Assembly: GCA_003116975.1 (NCBI GenBank)
Contig: BGKB01000144.1
Coordinates: forward strand, 103,370 to 167,369
Direction of reading: 5' to 3'
DNA from: Aurantiochytrium sp. KH105
Taxonomy: Eukaryota > Sar > Bigyra > Thraustochytrida > Thraustochytriidae
Length of the DNA stretch: 64,000 nucleotides
Positions 28,001 to 36,390 of the stretch are shown piece by piece. The position numbers were made by a program, and so were the translations under genes. The notes below the pieces were generated by a model. That model was not told where the DNA came from. It searched no databases and worked only from the letters and a program-made list of their open reading frames with translations. Position 1 is the first letter of the stretch. Each line of letters starts with the position of its first letter.

Positions 28001-30731
28001 GACGTTGCCTGGTGTGGGGCCCTACGAGATTCCTGTTCGTGCCGAGTCTCAAGAAGTGCGAATTATCGTGGACGACCTGGGAACAATCAACTTTGGTCGT
28101 CAGGCGCTCGGAGAAACCAAGGTGATTCGACGTGTCTTTGAGAATCAAGGAAGCATGGCAGCTGAATTTCGCATTCGAAACACCAATGCAGATCTCGTTG
28201 CGGACCCGTGCGATGGTGTTTTGGAGCCTGGCGATGTACTTGCGGTAGATTTTGTATACTCTCCTTCAAGCGAGGGCATCTGCGCGCACCCTGTACTTAT
28301 TGAGACGAATTGCACGGCACCGATTGTTCTCGATGTTTATGCGGGCGGAGGCTACCCGCAGCTTGATTTTGACCACTATGAAAGCTTTGACTTTGGACGC
28401 TGCATGGTCGGGAAGACAATCCCCAAGCGACTGCGTATAGGTAACTCTGGAAACGCCGTGCTGACAATCACAGCACTCAACTTTCAGAAGCATCGGCGCC
28501 GGACACACGCCGTCTTTGAGCGTGGCGAGGGCTGGCCACAGGAGCTGGCGTCTGGTCAGGTGTTACGAATTGCACCCTCTGAGAGCTACTATGTGCCTCT
28601 TGTTTTCCATCCCAATTCAGAAAGCCACTTCGAAGAGGTTTTCACAATTCAAACAACCGTTGGATCATACTCGCTGCATCTCTTTGGAAGCGGTAGAGAG
28701 GCTGTACTTAGTCTGTCTGTACACCGCATCGACTTTCTGGATTGCATTGTGGGCAACGCGTATCAGCGTTCTTTTGAGATATCAAACGCAGGGGATCTTG
28801 TCTATCCGTTGGACATTTCGCTCCTTTACACCGAAAGCAACGAGCCCGCGCCTGACAAAAAGAAGGCAGCCAAGTGGACGCCCTTAAATGACCTCAAGGC
28901 GGAACCGCAGCATCTCTCCATCGCTCCATTCGAGAAACGGGTTGTCACTGTGACATATTTGCCCAGCAAGGCAGCTGAGGAGAATCTTGGAAACGTGCGC
29001 ATTGCGCTGTCTTCGATCTACTCCAACTTTGATATACCTCTGCGCCTTCACGCCGGCACAGCAGATTTAGTCGTCAATCCACCTGTCTTTGACTTTGGTC
29101 ACTTCCAGGTGTCAAGGCCGGCACCCGCCATGGTCACTTTCTCCAATGCCGGGACCATGGGATTTGGGTTTCGACTCAAGCGCGTTGTAGACGACCTTGT
29201 CATGGACGAAGAGGGCCAGAACGAGTCTAGCGACGTCTCGTTTCCGTTTCGGCTTTCTCGATGGGAGGGATATCTTTCCCCCGGCGAGTCCGTTGAAATT
29301 GTCGCCACTTTCGTTGTCGGGGCAAAGTCCGGAGGGGATCTGGAACGCTTTCTTGGCTCGTTTCACAAAGAGATCCATGCAGAGACCGATCTAGTGGGCA
29401 GCTCCTTAGTGCTTGTTCTTCGCGGCAAGTGTGACTCTTCTACCTTGCGGTCGGAAGAGTTTGACCGTGTACAAATGGGTGCGTGTGCGGTGGGCGACCT
29501 TGTCAATAAGACTGTTACGATTCGCAATTATGGCGGCTATCCTGCAGAAATGAGTTTGCAGCCAAGCTTTCCGCTCAAAGTTGCACCCAAGTCCCTTATG
29601 GTGCCTGGTCATGGAGAAGCATCGTTCGTCGTCAGTTGGAAGCCTCTTGGGGGCTACGAGCTGCGAGGAAGCATCAAGGCGCAGTCGAATGTGGGTCTTT
29701 TTGACATTCAAGTGAACGGCATTGGGGTGTATCCCAAATTCTATATTGAGGGCTCGAAGGTTGACTTCGGCGTCTGTGCACCCGGCGTTGAGTACGAGCG
29801 TAGCTTTATGATCCGGAACACTGGGAAAATAAAGCTTGAATGGTCTGTCCCAGCTGTCGCGCCAGGATATCGTGTTTTGCCGGACACTGGCGTACTTGAC
29901 ATCAGGCAAAGTCAAGCCGTGGTGGTCTTCTTCAAGCCCGTTGACCTGGGCCGCTTTCCGGGAGACTTTATCGTCGAGTCACGGGGCAGGTATAAAATTG
30001 TGAGTGCTTCCGGGGTTGGCGGAGTGTACAATGTACAGGTCGTTCCCGAGACTCGATGCTTTGACTTCGGGGAGACGCCTTGCGGCGTGTTCTCATGGAG
30101 AACACTGACTTTTACCAATCGCGGCACGGTACCTGCAGAGCTTTGTCTCTCTGTGAAGAAATGTTGTCAAACGCATGCGCGATTATTGCTTGCTAATGCA
30201 AGTATAGAAACAACGGCGCAGAGAATAGAGCCCGAGGAGAGGGAGGCAAGTAAAGATGAGCCCGCGGGCAGTTTAAAAGAGGGGGAGACGCCGCTGCAGG
30301 TGAAACTTTTGCCGGGGCAATTTTCAAGTATTCAAGTCGGCGTTGATCCTGGATTAGATCCGGTTGACTTTGCGTTCACAGTGCACGTCGACAGCGCGGA
30401 AGCTGCAGAAAGAATTGCAGTAAAAGGAACTGGTCATGTGATCAGACTCTCTCCCGAAGCGAGAGCGACGCTACTGCAAGAGCAGCTCACCTCTCTTGAC
30501 GTGGTGGAACCATGCGAGGATAACAGCTTTGGTGAAGGTGCTCAATACTCGATAAATATGCACGATTCGAGTGTGCGACGGGTGCTGGCGCCTGTGGAGG
30601 TGGACGACGAGGCTTCATGGCGACGGCTGGAAATTTGTAACCTGGAACCAATCGATGTGGCTCGCGATTTGCCACGCCTCGATTTCATCTTGGATGCCCC
30701 CAAACCCTTTCTTCCGGCGCGTCCCAAATGA
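19089..30731 (+). CDS. Giant ASH/MSP-domain protein, HYDIN/CFAP-type axonemal protein
   Basis: One uninterrupted frame encodes about 3,880 residues. After an N-terminal helical, ARM/HEAT-like region (about the first 320 residues) and a charged linker, the rest consists of roughly twenty beta-sandwich repeats of the ASH/MSP class. Each starts with a (V/I/L/F)DFG...G motif and continues with a hydrophobic 'N.G' strand: VDFGDLSVG (near 22710), VDFGIIPTG (23108), IDFGLCEAG (25648), VDFGISAV (26162), LDFGQIACD (27152), INFGRQALG (28087), FDFGRCMVG (28389), FDFGHFQV (29090), VDFGVCAPG (29761) and FDFGETPCG (30061). Proteins of this layout (HYDIN, CFAP47, CFAP65, DLEC1) sit in motile cilia, often in the central pair. 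I cannot decide which subfamily this is. The frame extends upstream to an ATG at 18864, but that leader is low-complexity and overlaps the divergent neighbour's longest frame, so 19089 is preferred. Confidence 0.85.
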   Translation: MLARGGPAASAGSRGPEAGEDAGADAEQALRLLLGDRCEEALDAGTLRQVLPLLRHPEPTFRELTLRALALAPRKLVVLFRESESRTGAADVLLGVASADERMENRCLAGRVLGRLLPAFEHDSRRQRLEADATAAVFELFRDAFERQSLHHALAAATAVAPYLERAVQHQGPNSPLVQTFLRESLKVLSSAVSVAGPISLASSRASELQHPLLLATLLRILREHLRDTEFNRRTFVEPFREFVHQIFVVKRGPAQWVNREAPEFLRNEASWFLCKWFQIPSDDFIRKLGPAVIRAYVQSTARGGLHAHLKTRMKSSSSKYEDAYLSDVRQLERRRKARQAKGHSQPQKKRHDSFHHLQFSAQGGYIPRRYSLLANEPTTTRAKGGSFKSKSMQARSAMSLSDATYGTKANATDSTRVVTIANDDHGADENSSDDDETDDDEAELPPGLLTTLTFQMAVPSVELSGSKREVILHLTNPGSQAELFALQTFPSTNFAAVPAFGVVAAKSSMPICVRFVQDLSDPSLAGACVRGFLRVRSRHGVAGERVALSAYHGPLLEVLDTELSFGHLSCARGSNRERTLPLIVRNRAKVPCNASFEAVEDHDAVFLIRQSQALIMPGEELWVDVTFRPRKRKGYNDAILVSAPGGEAHRIEVSGHGSSPLRVHEEELEFGILQLNHANGATATKTFRVENLDPSQSIPISFSSDRPTEVFAERTTLKPREVREITVRLRTSCTGVFQALLVIASPTCESVSVTLQAFVGNLVTIPLSPNIGLPVQPTGATATFELPLKNYYSSPVELYLTGFEDSPCTAFFQSPTQETLELREGVTVVMHPFEDVSLELRFSSTKPGLFRLPVRLELMHPHRATFGPWYLTIPCTGEDVSGDQRRLKAKRLDFANLRRLLAVSISHEHPAQELTEHEEAVDEEEDEHDDNISPAGEISSSASPDGFVAHETNLLISQRVTPVFGNPCQNERPRATVEVRNISSVSQPFKALVSSPFVLRQPSLQEGFIDPHDVLRLEVEIDPSLENVTLEPTWGFLSILVEKGGHLRPLCSTLLQGAATAPIHLSCPDDGLIFRGVHRDESATRLLRASNHTPCLARMTCTIVQDADASPFRIVVDQEGAALADRDYVMKADFHLKPWDHCNLILRFKVENGGVYAAPLICVVHDPFAPDADSEPSKKQAIKVFSGMLDGGAHSNECVATSPTVVDFGDLSVGRSLRQSVLLTNFFRHDLAVALAVDDGPFSLADSQTCALMNLPSAGQDPARRVPLDVVVRPGISRNYVRFCRIMSLSGPEEPKNLILRVRAGVCELTTNFGNPSRVWTFSEASSEPTLKSESPTCVDFGIIPTGRTVPARLDLILCNCGTRSVDVLRVHSKLPRLRWSIETLPGHTAEQLHAPGITPSQLQRMRRLAVLGALLTHDKATDARVNAIALEAPDVVTHSASLPCTVDWDEVDFHLGAAQDDVRRDLREKALRQMDQDRAQARPTANTMSKNVVEKSPSSPYRANKESTRGGSDEETKIPGIEENESENTLHWKANLPHEPLEAFNGALARYGVGLAKPIETPLRLDPGKHVRILLQMDFEQGDTGAIDGDLEVHTDEPGAAASSIHVFRIASKFQPELVFDSSEISFGVVAAGSLGTGFLTIRNPGVVSVHWKANLQRGHSVSLGKLNSNADAGEICIKDETTGAKSQDTTALDNEMIQDIFAITPAACTLDAGRSQRVKVVFKPTKEFLQKQIHASLVFKTSLPGSEQVTLGRSSVYDSLPVALHGATGAAAVEALSDELTPASDNAAAPTAPRLSFGCIQVGMRKSREFRLYNSGNMAADFVVERDPDANNVDATRFGNLFSFVPAVGIIQSGETRSVTVRYLANDQGLHDVTLHVTWNTHSNVPEESVPTDTASNLIKIHCSGSGGLPQLHVRQARIKYEQAIVGVANLAHLQVFNYGTAECFVAFKMPIKSLHVSHNAEGICVPPRDSIQIPVIFTPTTLERVETTLVVHMIQDASVFYEVDVSAFVGVPDLSITPERALHGLDFDVALVKQTHVRSFTVTNIGDVGLDFACAFLRPTRAAIERHMRRASAIANGQRRNSLAHGPKRQSLDKSCRESWLDTYSFPDDFEDFVPEYLTVEPMEGTFSTGMMIHFTVSFTPLEREKESHAIFAIRNRFDTIKAEIRGVGGDPLLELDTPLRVIDFGLCEAGQAYERTIHVMNPGNVPYDFIVEPDPSDADLRATLLQFAHVAGEDSAHADRSGGAAGASQKPRKSLVHGANELTEHLPRALAKFGFALETSGTCNAYGRSPVRFTFKVPETVNFSHSTRSSIFSAKIQLRHATGYEQLTLRAKEAFASLELHGTDQMPLQDTVVDFGISAVRQTHLRTVLLHNSGKLPAVFSVQSNASSEYAIFPRDGTVGPGESLPLQISFAPTLSDRVEGNFVAIYNSASRLSIPVAGTGGKGVVDVEFVSDRDKSMHGLDFQLVSTHVLMEKKVLLHNIGQVPLRLVCESTSPSYTIGSIRMTDVQAATPGYGSKFTCSNGEAERLGPQSSQGAPQYASPMMILPRKGRRGKSQQSQHLQKSYQQHHSAPQGDPGGSEVTSGRTGPGRGSIFLPSGDDGLIRAQSKLALDHYRKSGDDTEGHVVVECTLPPGSFAILRVRLFAEREITYAGMLKVRSEFDAKSIPLRARGGAVKLRHTGDLDFGQIACDHTYTRTITLSNSGSIPSSVEIYWKMKPSSREAFALSKAGVHSGTVLLKGSTTRLGLRRFWHWALENVLALVREARALTGNQELTADQREALLDPDADLEACLGLRDTTKRNTVAKISAGSFAHRKSQSAAAGTLSGLNEAFRGLQAAGETAGARVAQILERFHKYQEIQLARQEDDARDLSEVVRTKDDVARDSRALREFLHASASRREHAANNAADIDPQQQFEKELEDSRFSLPHVQVTPRQGTLSERMSMDVTVTLNTSVEGSFEATLVVAPTLPGVGPYEIPVRAESQEVRIIVDDLGTINFGRQALGETKVIRRVFENQGSMAAEFRIRNTNADLVADPCDGVLEPGDVLAVDFVYSPSSEGICAHPVLIETNCTAPIVLDVYAGGGYPQLDFDHYESFDFGRCMVGKTIPKRLRIGNSGNAVLTITALNFQKHRRRTHAVFERGEGWPQELASGQVLRIAPSESYYVPLVFHPNSESHFEEVFTIQTTVGSYSLHLFGSGREAVLSLSVHRIDFLDCIVGNAYQRSFEISNAGDLVYPLDISLLYTESNEPAPDKKKAAKWTPLNDLKAEPQHLSIAPFEKRVVTVTYLPSKAAEENLGNVRIALSSIYSNFDIPLRLHAGTADLVVNPPVFDFGHFQVSRPAPAMVTFSNAGTMGFGFRLKRVVDDLVMDEEGQNESSDVSFPFRLSRWEGYLSPGESVEIVATFVVGAKSGGDLERFLGSFHKEIHAETDLVGSSLVLVLRGKCDSSTLRSEEFDRVQMGACAVGDLVNKTVTIRNYGGYPAEMSLQPSFPLKVAPKSLMVPGHGEASFVVSWKPLGGYELRGSIKAQSNVGLFDIQVNGIGVYPKFYIEGSKVDFGVCAPGVEYERSFMIRNTGKIKLEWSVPAVAPGYRVLPDTGVLDIRQSQAVVVFFKPVDLGRFPGDFIVESRGRYKIVSASGVGGVYNVQVVPETRCFDFGETPCGVFSWRTLTFTNRGTVPAELCLSVKKCCQTHARLLLANASIETTAQRIEPEEREASKDEPAGSLKEGETPLQVKLLPGQFSSIQVGVDPGLDPVDFAFTVHVDSAEAAERIAVKGTGHVIRLSPEARATLLQEQLTSLDVVEPCEDNSFGEGAQYSINMHDSSVRRVLAPVEVDDEASWRRLEICNLEPIDVARDLPRLDFILDAPKPFLPARPK

Positions 30732-31002
30732 ACGAACACATCGACATGCCATCGTTCAAAGGAGTTCGCGAGAAATATTAATCTTGCCAATGTGAACAAC
30801 GACAAACTCAAACCTGGGTGTAAATCTGTTTCTATCCCCCTGGCTCTATTCTTGTATGTGTGCGCGTGTGCGTGCGTGTCTTTGTGGAGGTACGCCTACA
30901 CTAGACACTTCGTAGGAGAATAAAATAGATTGAAAACTTTCAAAAAGTGCTAAGATGTGCAGAGCCAAAAGCGGAAGTAATCCCGGAGGATTGATCATTC
31001 GC

Positions 31003-32640
31003 CTAATTCCATTCGGAATCAGCAGACTCTTCCGTTGGGTCAATATGCTCCCGGCGTTCTGCAAGACGCTCTGCAAGAGCACCCATGAGACCTGTTCCGC
31101 TGGGTTCGGCGCTCTGCTTCGATTGCGCAGAGCTTGTGCTCACATGCTTTTTCAGATGATTTGTCCCATTGCGAATGTCCTTGAGGAAGGGCACGTCACG
31201 TTTGGGAAGCTGTTTTTTGGTCGGAGTTGAGGCAGTCTCTGTACTAGATTTTTTCTGAGTTCTTTGTTGCGTCTTCTCGGTGGAGATCGAAGAAGACGAA
31301 GACGAAGAAGGGGATGGGGAGCTCGACGCTTGAGAAGGAGCGGAAGAGGCTGACGCGCTCTCGACAAAGGCCTTTGAGGATTTGATGAGAAATGATTCCG
31401 GGACATATCCTGTCAAGCCATCGGTTCTTTTCACAAAGACCCAGCCGGCTTCCGGTCTCTCGAGGACGCGGACAACCGTGCCAAGGGAGACACTGAGCTC
31501 GCCTTCCCCCTCGCTTGTGAACTCTGCAGCAACCTCTGCGGACTGTTGCGGGGCCAAGGGCTTCGCAATTTCTGTATGCGCTGTACCGTGGGCCTTGTCG
31601 GTCGGACCGTTTTCGACAAATTCGAGCTGGGCGCGTTCTGTAGAGACATAAAGCACAAATGAAGCTGCGAGAGCAGTGATGGGTAGTGTCATGATCATGC
31701 ACTTAATTCCTTCGACCGACTCTTGCCAATCATGGTGAAATTGCTGCGAGGTGGACAATGTGCGCGAGGTCAGCGCCACATAGGCCACAATCCAGGCCAA
31801 GAAGTAGAGTGGCAGCGGGGAAGAGGATGATGTCCAACGGCGCTCTCCCGGAGACTTGTCGTGATCGACGCCATTACATTCAAAACGCAACCAAAGTGCA
31901 GTAGCTACAGCGGCCACAATAGTGTGCAAAGCTGTGTACCAATGACCTGAGAGCAACATGCAATTCGTCACCTGGCGCTCGCGGAGCCAAAAGTGAAAGC
32001 ACACGGCGACGGCCCAGGTATAAGCGCACGCCATCTGTACGACGGGGAGGAGGACAAAGCTTGTGTCAGCAGCACTGGGGAACCACTTGGGGGTGCGCCA
32101 CTTTGCGACGTGGCAGAGAACCTGAGCACCGAGGACGAGAATGATAGGCAGGACCGCACACATTGCGCCCATACGAAAGAAGACTTGGTTGACGATTGGG
32201 CGAAGAGCGCGATCGATAGACTTGCGCTGTTTTGCGGCAAAGTCCTGAGCAAGCGTTCGGCTGACAGTGTGGTTCCTGATCCACACCTCAGCGTTTACGA
32301 TATCCATGTCTTGCATAAAGTGCTCGCACATTTCTCGTGCAACCCTCTTTTCTTCAGCCACCTTTGGGTGTGTTGTCTGTAGCTTGGCTGGAAATTTGAC
32401 GAGCACGAGCAAGCCGCACAGCACTGCGAAACCGAGGACGAGGCCGAGGGTGACGGCGGCAAGAACCTTGCGCTTGCGCTCGAGCACGTCTTTGGGCCAG
32501 CCTAGCTTCCTGGTCTTGGAGGAGGAGCTGGCGTCCCTAGCATCCTCTTGGCGCGTCAGGGCGTGGAATGAGCCGCAGAAGACGGTCGCCGCGACGAGGC
32601 CCACGAAGGGCTCGACCTCTTTCCACGCGACCCCGGCCAT
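31003..32640 (-). CDS. Multi-pass membrane protein with C-terminal SH3 domain and WH2-like motif
   Basis: From the ATG at 32640 (a further ATG in frame lies at 32676) the protein is 545 aa. The N-terminal ~340 residues contain about six to seven hydrophobic segments. The cytosolic-type tail then holds an SH3-like domain (EVAAEFTSEGEGELSVSLGT...GWVFVKRTDGLTGYVPESFL), with the acidic RT loop, the Trp and the Gly-x-x-Pro end typical of SH3 folds. After a Ser-rich linker comes FLKDIRNGTNHLKKH, which fits the WH2 pattern (L..I..G..LKK), followed by an amphipathic GLMGALAERLAERREHI. WH2 motifs bind actin monomers and SH3 domains bind Pro-rich ligands, so a membrane-tethered actin regulator is a reasonable inference. 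I do not recognise the transmembrane part, and no orthologue name is proposed. Confidence 0.72.
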   Translation of the reverse strand: MAGVAWKEVEPFVGLVAATVFCGSFHALTRQEDARDASSSSKTRKLGWPKDVLERKRKVLAAVTLGLVLGFAVLCGLLVLVKFPAKLQTTHPKVAEEKRVAREMCEHFMQDMDIVNAEVWIRNHTVSRTLAQDFAAKQRKSIDRALRPIVNQVFFRMGAMCAVLPIILVLGAQVLCHVAKWRTPKWFPSAADTSFVLLPVVQMACAYTWAVAVCFHFWLRERQVTNCMLLSGHWYTALHTIVAAVATALWLRFECNGVDHDKSPGERRWTSSSSPLPLYFLAWIVAYVALTSRTLSTSQQFHHDWQESVEGIKCMIMTLPITALAASFVLYVSTERAQLEFVENGPTDKAHGTAHTEIAKPLAPQQSAEVAAEFTSEGEGELSVSLGTVVRVLERPEAGWVFVKRTDGLTGYVPESFLIKSSKAFVESASASSAPSQASSSPSPSSSSSSSISTEKTQQRTQKKSSTETASTPTKKQLPKRDVPFLKDIRNGTNHLKKHVSTSSAQSKQSAEPSGTGLMGALAERLAERREHIDPTEESADSEWN

Positions 32641-33166
32641 TACTCTCCTTCCTCGCTTGCTTCCTCGCTCGCTCACGCCAGTGACCTCTGTTCCTTGTTT
32701 CGCCTTCGCCTCTCCCTTCTTTCGACGGCGCGCTTCGCGCTCCGCTGCGCGCAGTGGACGATGCGCTCGCCCGCAACTTCCCCCGTTCGTTCGATCAATC
32801 GCGAGTGATTCGTTTCGGGTCTGGGTGCGGTGCGTGCGTGGCGCTGCGCCTCAACCCAAATCCTCTCTCTCGCCTGGAACTCGCGAGGCTCCGTCTCTCG
32901 GTCTCTCGTGTAAGCCACCGTGGAAGTCAAGCTGGACCTTTGTCGAAGGTCTTTACCGGGCGAGTCTCGGAAAAATAATAAAGATCTTGGGAAGAGACTG
33001 ACTGGGCGGGCTGGCAGCTGACCGCAACCATTCTCTTGCGGCCCAAACCCTCCTTGGCAGAGGGCCGCGCTCTTAGCTAGCTAGCTCGTGAGTGGAAGGG
33101 CGACGCGGTGGGCGTATTCGTCCACGTAGAATAAAAACTTGAAAGATCTGGTCGAGGAGGACGACG
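32641..33166. other. Divergent promoter region
   Basis: This ~526-bp spacer lies between the membrane/SH3 gene (-) and VPS35L (+). It contains GCTAGCTAGCTCG-type repeats near 33075-33088 and an A/T-rich stretch (AATAAAAACTTGAAAGATC) just before the VPS35L start. No further features are visible. Confidence 0.4.
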
Positions 33167-36124
33167 ATGGCGGAGACCGACCGTGACGGCGTTTGGGCGC
33201 GCGAGGCCTCGTGGACGCTCAAAGCAAGACAACACGACGGAGAGTGTGGACCCGAACAGGAAAAGAGCGAGTCGAGGGAGGCGGTCCGCGAAACAACGCG
33301 AGATCATCCTCTCAGAGCGCTTCAGGCCTATCCTCGATCAAGAACTGAAAGCAGTGGCGAAGACCCTCTGTCAAGGCCAAAGTCGTCCAAGCCAACATCT
33401 ACAACGAGTGTCATCAGCAATCGCGGGCTCACTGTGACAGCAAACTCTGGATCTGCATCAAGATCCATGCCAAACAGAAGTTCACCCTCGTCACAGTCTT
33501 TTTTATGGCGTCGACTCTTGGAAAAATGTGCCAGAGAGCTGGCACCATTGGGAAATATCCGGGTGCGCGGGGGTCATCTGATGCCAAACTCGCTATCAAG
33601 CCCAAACAATCGAGGCCATGATCCACGGAAAGCAGCTGTGTCGCTCTCGAAGGCACGCCTCCGTCTCGATCACCTACAATCCAAATCGCGCATCCTGGAG
33701 ACAGAGCAACGGCGCACGCCTGCCTCCGTCCCGGGGTTGTTTTCTGAAGATGGGGTTGTGAGCTTGACAAAAAAGGAGTGCATTGACCGCATTGTAAAAC
33801 TGCGAGCTCTACTGAGGCGCGCATGGAGGCGCGGTGAACGGACACAAGCGCTGCGAATTATCATCCACGCCATCAAGCTGCTCTCCGACTTTTCTGCCCC
33901 GCAACAACACCCATTTCTCTGGGCCCATGTCGTCGAGGTACTCGATGAGTTCGGTGAACTTGTGTTAGATCGGTTGCGCCGCCTTCGGTCAAAGGACTCA
34001 GACCACGAAGGCGGGCCTCCCCAGAATGTAGTCGCGGGCCAATTGAGCGCCCTCGATGCGTGCCGGCACTGGTTCGCCAAAGCGGCTAACATTCGCGAAC
34101 TTTTGCCGAGATTGTACGTTCAGATTGCGCTTCTCCCTTGCTATGATTTGCAGCACGAGAGAGATCCGAGCGGCGAGGAGAAAATTGACCCGAGTTTATC
34201 CGAGTTTCTTAACCACATTTGCAAGTCAATCCGCGGTATTGGAAGCCCACTTGCAGGTCTGTACTGCCGGGCGTACTTTGTGCGCAACGGTGACGTGCTC
34301 TTTGCAAACCAAATGACGTGTAAACACCGCGAAACGTGGCGGGATATTGTGCTCGCGTCTCTTTTTGACTATATGCAGTGCTCGGAGGACTTCCGTGAGC
34401 GCCAGGGCGCCAAAGTGTGGACTTTTCACGGCATGAATGGAGCCTCCTTTGAGGCAGTGCACGCGCCAGCTGCAGAGTGGGTGGTTCGGACGTTCGGTCG
34501 TGATGCTGAAGAGCGTCACTTCGATCTCGTCTTTGAGCGTTGCATCGCTGCCTGGGGCATTGGGTTGCGCGCGCTGCTCGCTGGGTTTGCACCACATATT
34601 TTTGTCCCTCGTGCACAAGCCCTACTCGATCTTATTGAGACGAGGGATTGGGACGAGCGCACGCGTGGCGGCGTGCTTGCACGGATCATGGATGGGCTCT
34701 GCGCATTTGAAAAGGTTCCTCAAGGTGCAAGAAGTACAGGAGGAACCTCATCCTCTGTCACCATCAACAACATCGCCACCACCAACAACAACAAGCTTGC
34801 GCTCTTTGCGCGACTTCGTCTAGAGGTGTCCAAGCTTCAAGAGATGGAGACATTTGCAGACTGCGCAGTCGCGCTGGTCGGACTCGCCCAAGCTCAAGGA
34901 CAAGAAGGCGAAGATTACGCGGAGACCGTGCGGGGTGTGATGCAGCGCCTACGTCAAGATTTCGACGTGCATGGGACGCTTGAGCGCGCAGAGCCTCAAA
35001 TGGAGCGTCTCTGTATGCTGTTTTGTGGAGATGAAACGGAGCCGAGCAACGCGTGTCTCGCGGACGAGAACGTGATGGAGATTCTGGAAATGATTCAGAG
35101 CACACGCAAGACCTCGCTTGAGAAAATCCTTCTCGCTCGGCTCGCCCCAACATCAGACCCTGTTGTGATTCACTCAGCACTGACCGTCGCTCGTGATTTG
35201 CACGATGCCATTGATGCGCTTGCAGGCGACGCCGAAAGACGGCACACTGGACAGCTTGTCTGTCACTTTCTAGACTGCATTGAGCTTGTAAGAGCTCGAG
35301 ACCGAGACCAGCTCTTTCAGATTCTGGGAGACTGTCGTGCGTCCTTTCCAAATCTAGAATGCGCTCTCGAACGCATCGTGCATCGCGTTGCCCAACTTAC
35401 GCTTTGTGCCGGGCGTGCACGCGGGGCGATATCAAGCCGACCGAAAGCTCGCGAGGAACCGTTTGTCAAGTCATGTCTCGCATTCTGCCACATTACAGTC
35501 CCATCACTCGCACCTCCTGCGCGTCGTTTTGCACTTTCATTGCACTGCGCTCGCGTTGCGCTGGCGCGAGGGGTCTTACCGCAGATGGATGCCCATCTCG
35601 AGCAAGCTCTGGGAGTGTGGAACGACATTACGCCAGATGAAAGTCGTCTCGAGTGCGTGCGAGCCTTTCTTGGTGGTCTCGCAGGAGTGCCGACTACCCT
35701 TGAGGAGCCTCTTTACTTTGTGCGCAAAGTCTGCGATAAACTGCACCTTGGTTCCTGGGACGAGTCTTTGGGCGCGCGTGGTCTCGCCCGTGTGGCAGTC
35801 GTTCAGGTCCTGGTAGCTTTAGGCCAGGACGACGGGCTTTCAACGGGCACGATCGGCGAGCTCCTGAGTGAGATACTCAGCGACGTCTACCACGAAGATA
35901 TCGCGCCCCTGCGCAAGGCCTGCGCCGGCGCAAGACCCGCTGAGGCAGAGGTTCTGCATGCATTTGGACGTCTGGTCTTGTCGCTTTTGGACGTTTTGAC
36001 GAGTCATCTCGCGCTGGAAGATGAGCAGCGTAAGGCCCTTGCACGCCTGCTCTCAGAGCTGCAGGACAATGTGCAAGCAGCAGGGCCTCGCCTCGAGCGC
36101 CTTCGTGTTATGCTCGTAGTATAG
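33167..36124 (+). CDS. VPS35L: VPS35L (C16orf62-type), retriever complex scaffold subunit
   Basis: VPS35L pairs with VPS26C and VPS29 in retriever, which with the CCC and WASH complexes recycles cargo from endosomes to the cell surface. The first ~195 residues are poorly conserved, basic and probably disordered. From about residue 200 the protein is a continuous alpha-helical solenoid. Recognisable stretches include KKECIDRIVKLRALLRRAW, WFAKAANIRELLPRLYVQIALLPCY, and SIRGIGSPLAGLYCRAYFVRNG, which corresponds to the conserved segment of VPS35-type proteins. Length (985 aa) is near that of the human protein (~960). VPS35 itself was considered, but the conserved N-terminal VPS35 motif for VPS26 binding is not evident. 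The following gene is 266 bp downstream on the same strand. Confidence 0.85.
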   Translation: MAETDRDGVWAREASWTLKARQHDGECGPEQEKSESREAVRETTRDHPLRALQAYPRSRTESSGEDPLSRPKSSKPTSTTSVISNRGLTVTANSGSASRSMPNRSSPSSQSFLWRRLLEKCARELAPLGNIRVRGGHLMPNSLSSPNNRGHDPRKAAVSLSKARLRLDHLQSKSRILETEQRRTPASVPGLFSEDGVVSLTKKECIDRIVKLRALLRRAWRRGERTQALRIIIHAIKLLSDFSAPQQHPFLWAHVVEVLDEFGELVLDRLRRLRSKDSDHEGGPPQNVVAGQLSALDACRHWFAKAANIRELLPRLYVQIALLPCYDLQHERDPSGEEKIDPSLSEFLNHICKSIRGIGSPLAGLYCRAYFVRNGDVLFANQMTCKHRETWRDIVLASLFDYMQCSEDFRERQGAKVWTFHGMNGASFEAVHAPAAEWVVRTFGRDAEERHFDLVFERCIAAWGIGLRALLAGFAPHIFVPRAQALLDLIETRDWDERTRGGVLARIMDGLCAFEKVPQGARSTGGTSSSVTINNIATTNNNKLALFARLRLEVSKLQEMETFADCAVALVGLAQAQGQEGEDYAETVRGVMQRLRQDFDVHGTLERAEPQMERLCMLFCGDETEPSNACLADENVMEILEMIQSTRKTSLEKILLARLAPTSDPVVIHSALTVARDLHDAIDALAGDAERRHTGQLVCHFLDCIELVRARDRDQLFQILGDCRASFPNLECALERIVHRVAQLTLCAGRARGAISSRPKAREEPFVKSCLAFCHITVPSLAPPARRFALSLHCARVALARGVLPQMDAHLEQALGVWNDITPDESRLECVRAFLGGLAGVPTTLEEPLYFVRKVCDKLHLGSWDESLGARGLARVAVVQVLVALGQDDGLSTGTIGELLSEILSDVYHEDIAPLRKACAGARPAEAEVLHAFGRLVLSLLDVLTSHLALEDEQRKALARLLSELQDNVQAAGPRLERLRVMLVV

Positions 36125-36390
36125 GAATAGTGCAATGGTGTTTTCCTAGTTGTAGTTTTTGGTGCTGTTGCTGTTGTTGTTGTTGTTGTTGGTGGTGGTC
36201 TAGTTTTGAGACTTTGAACTCTTAACCAAAGCTTGCACCTCCCCGCCAGAGTCTCGGAGGAATTGGCCCAGCGCCCACTGACTCGTTCTCAGCTTGGTTC
36301 GCGTTCAACAAAAGTCGAGCAAGCAGTGTGGCGCTCGTCTGACTCGCACTCGTAGATGCAAACGCACAAAGGTCTGAGCGCCAACAGGAG

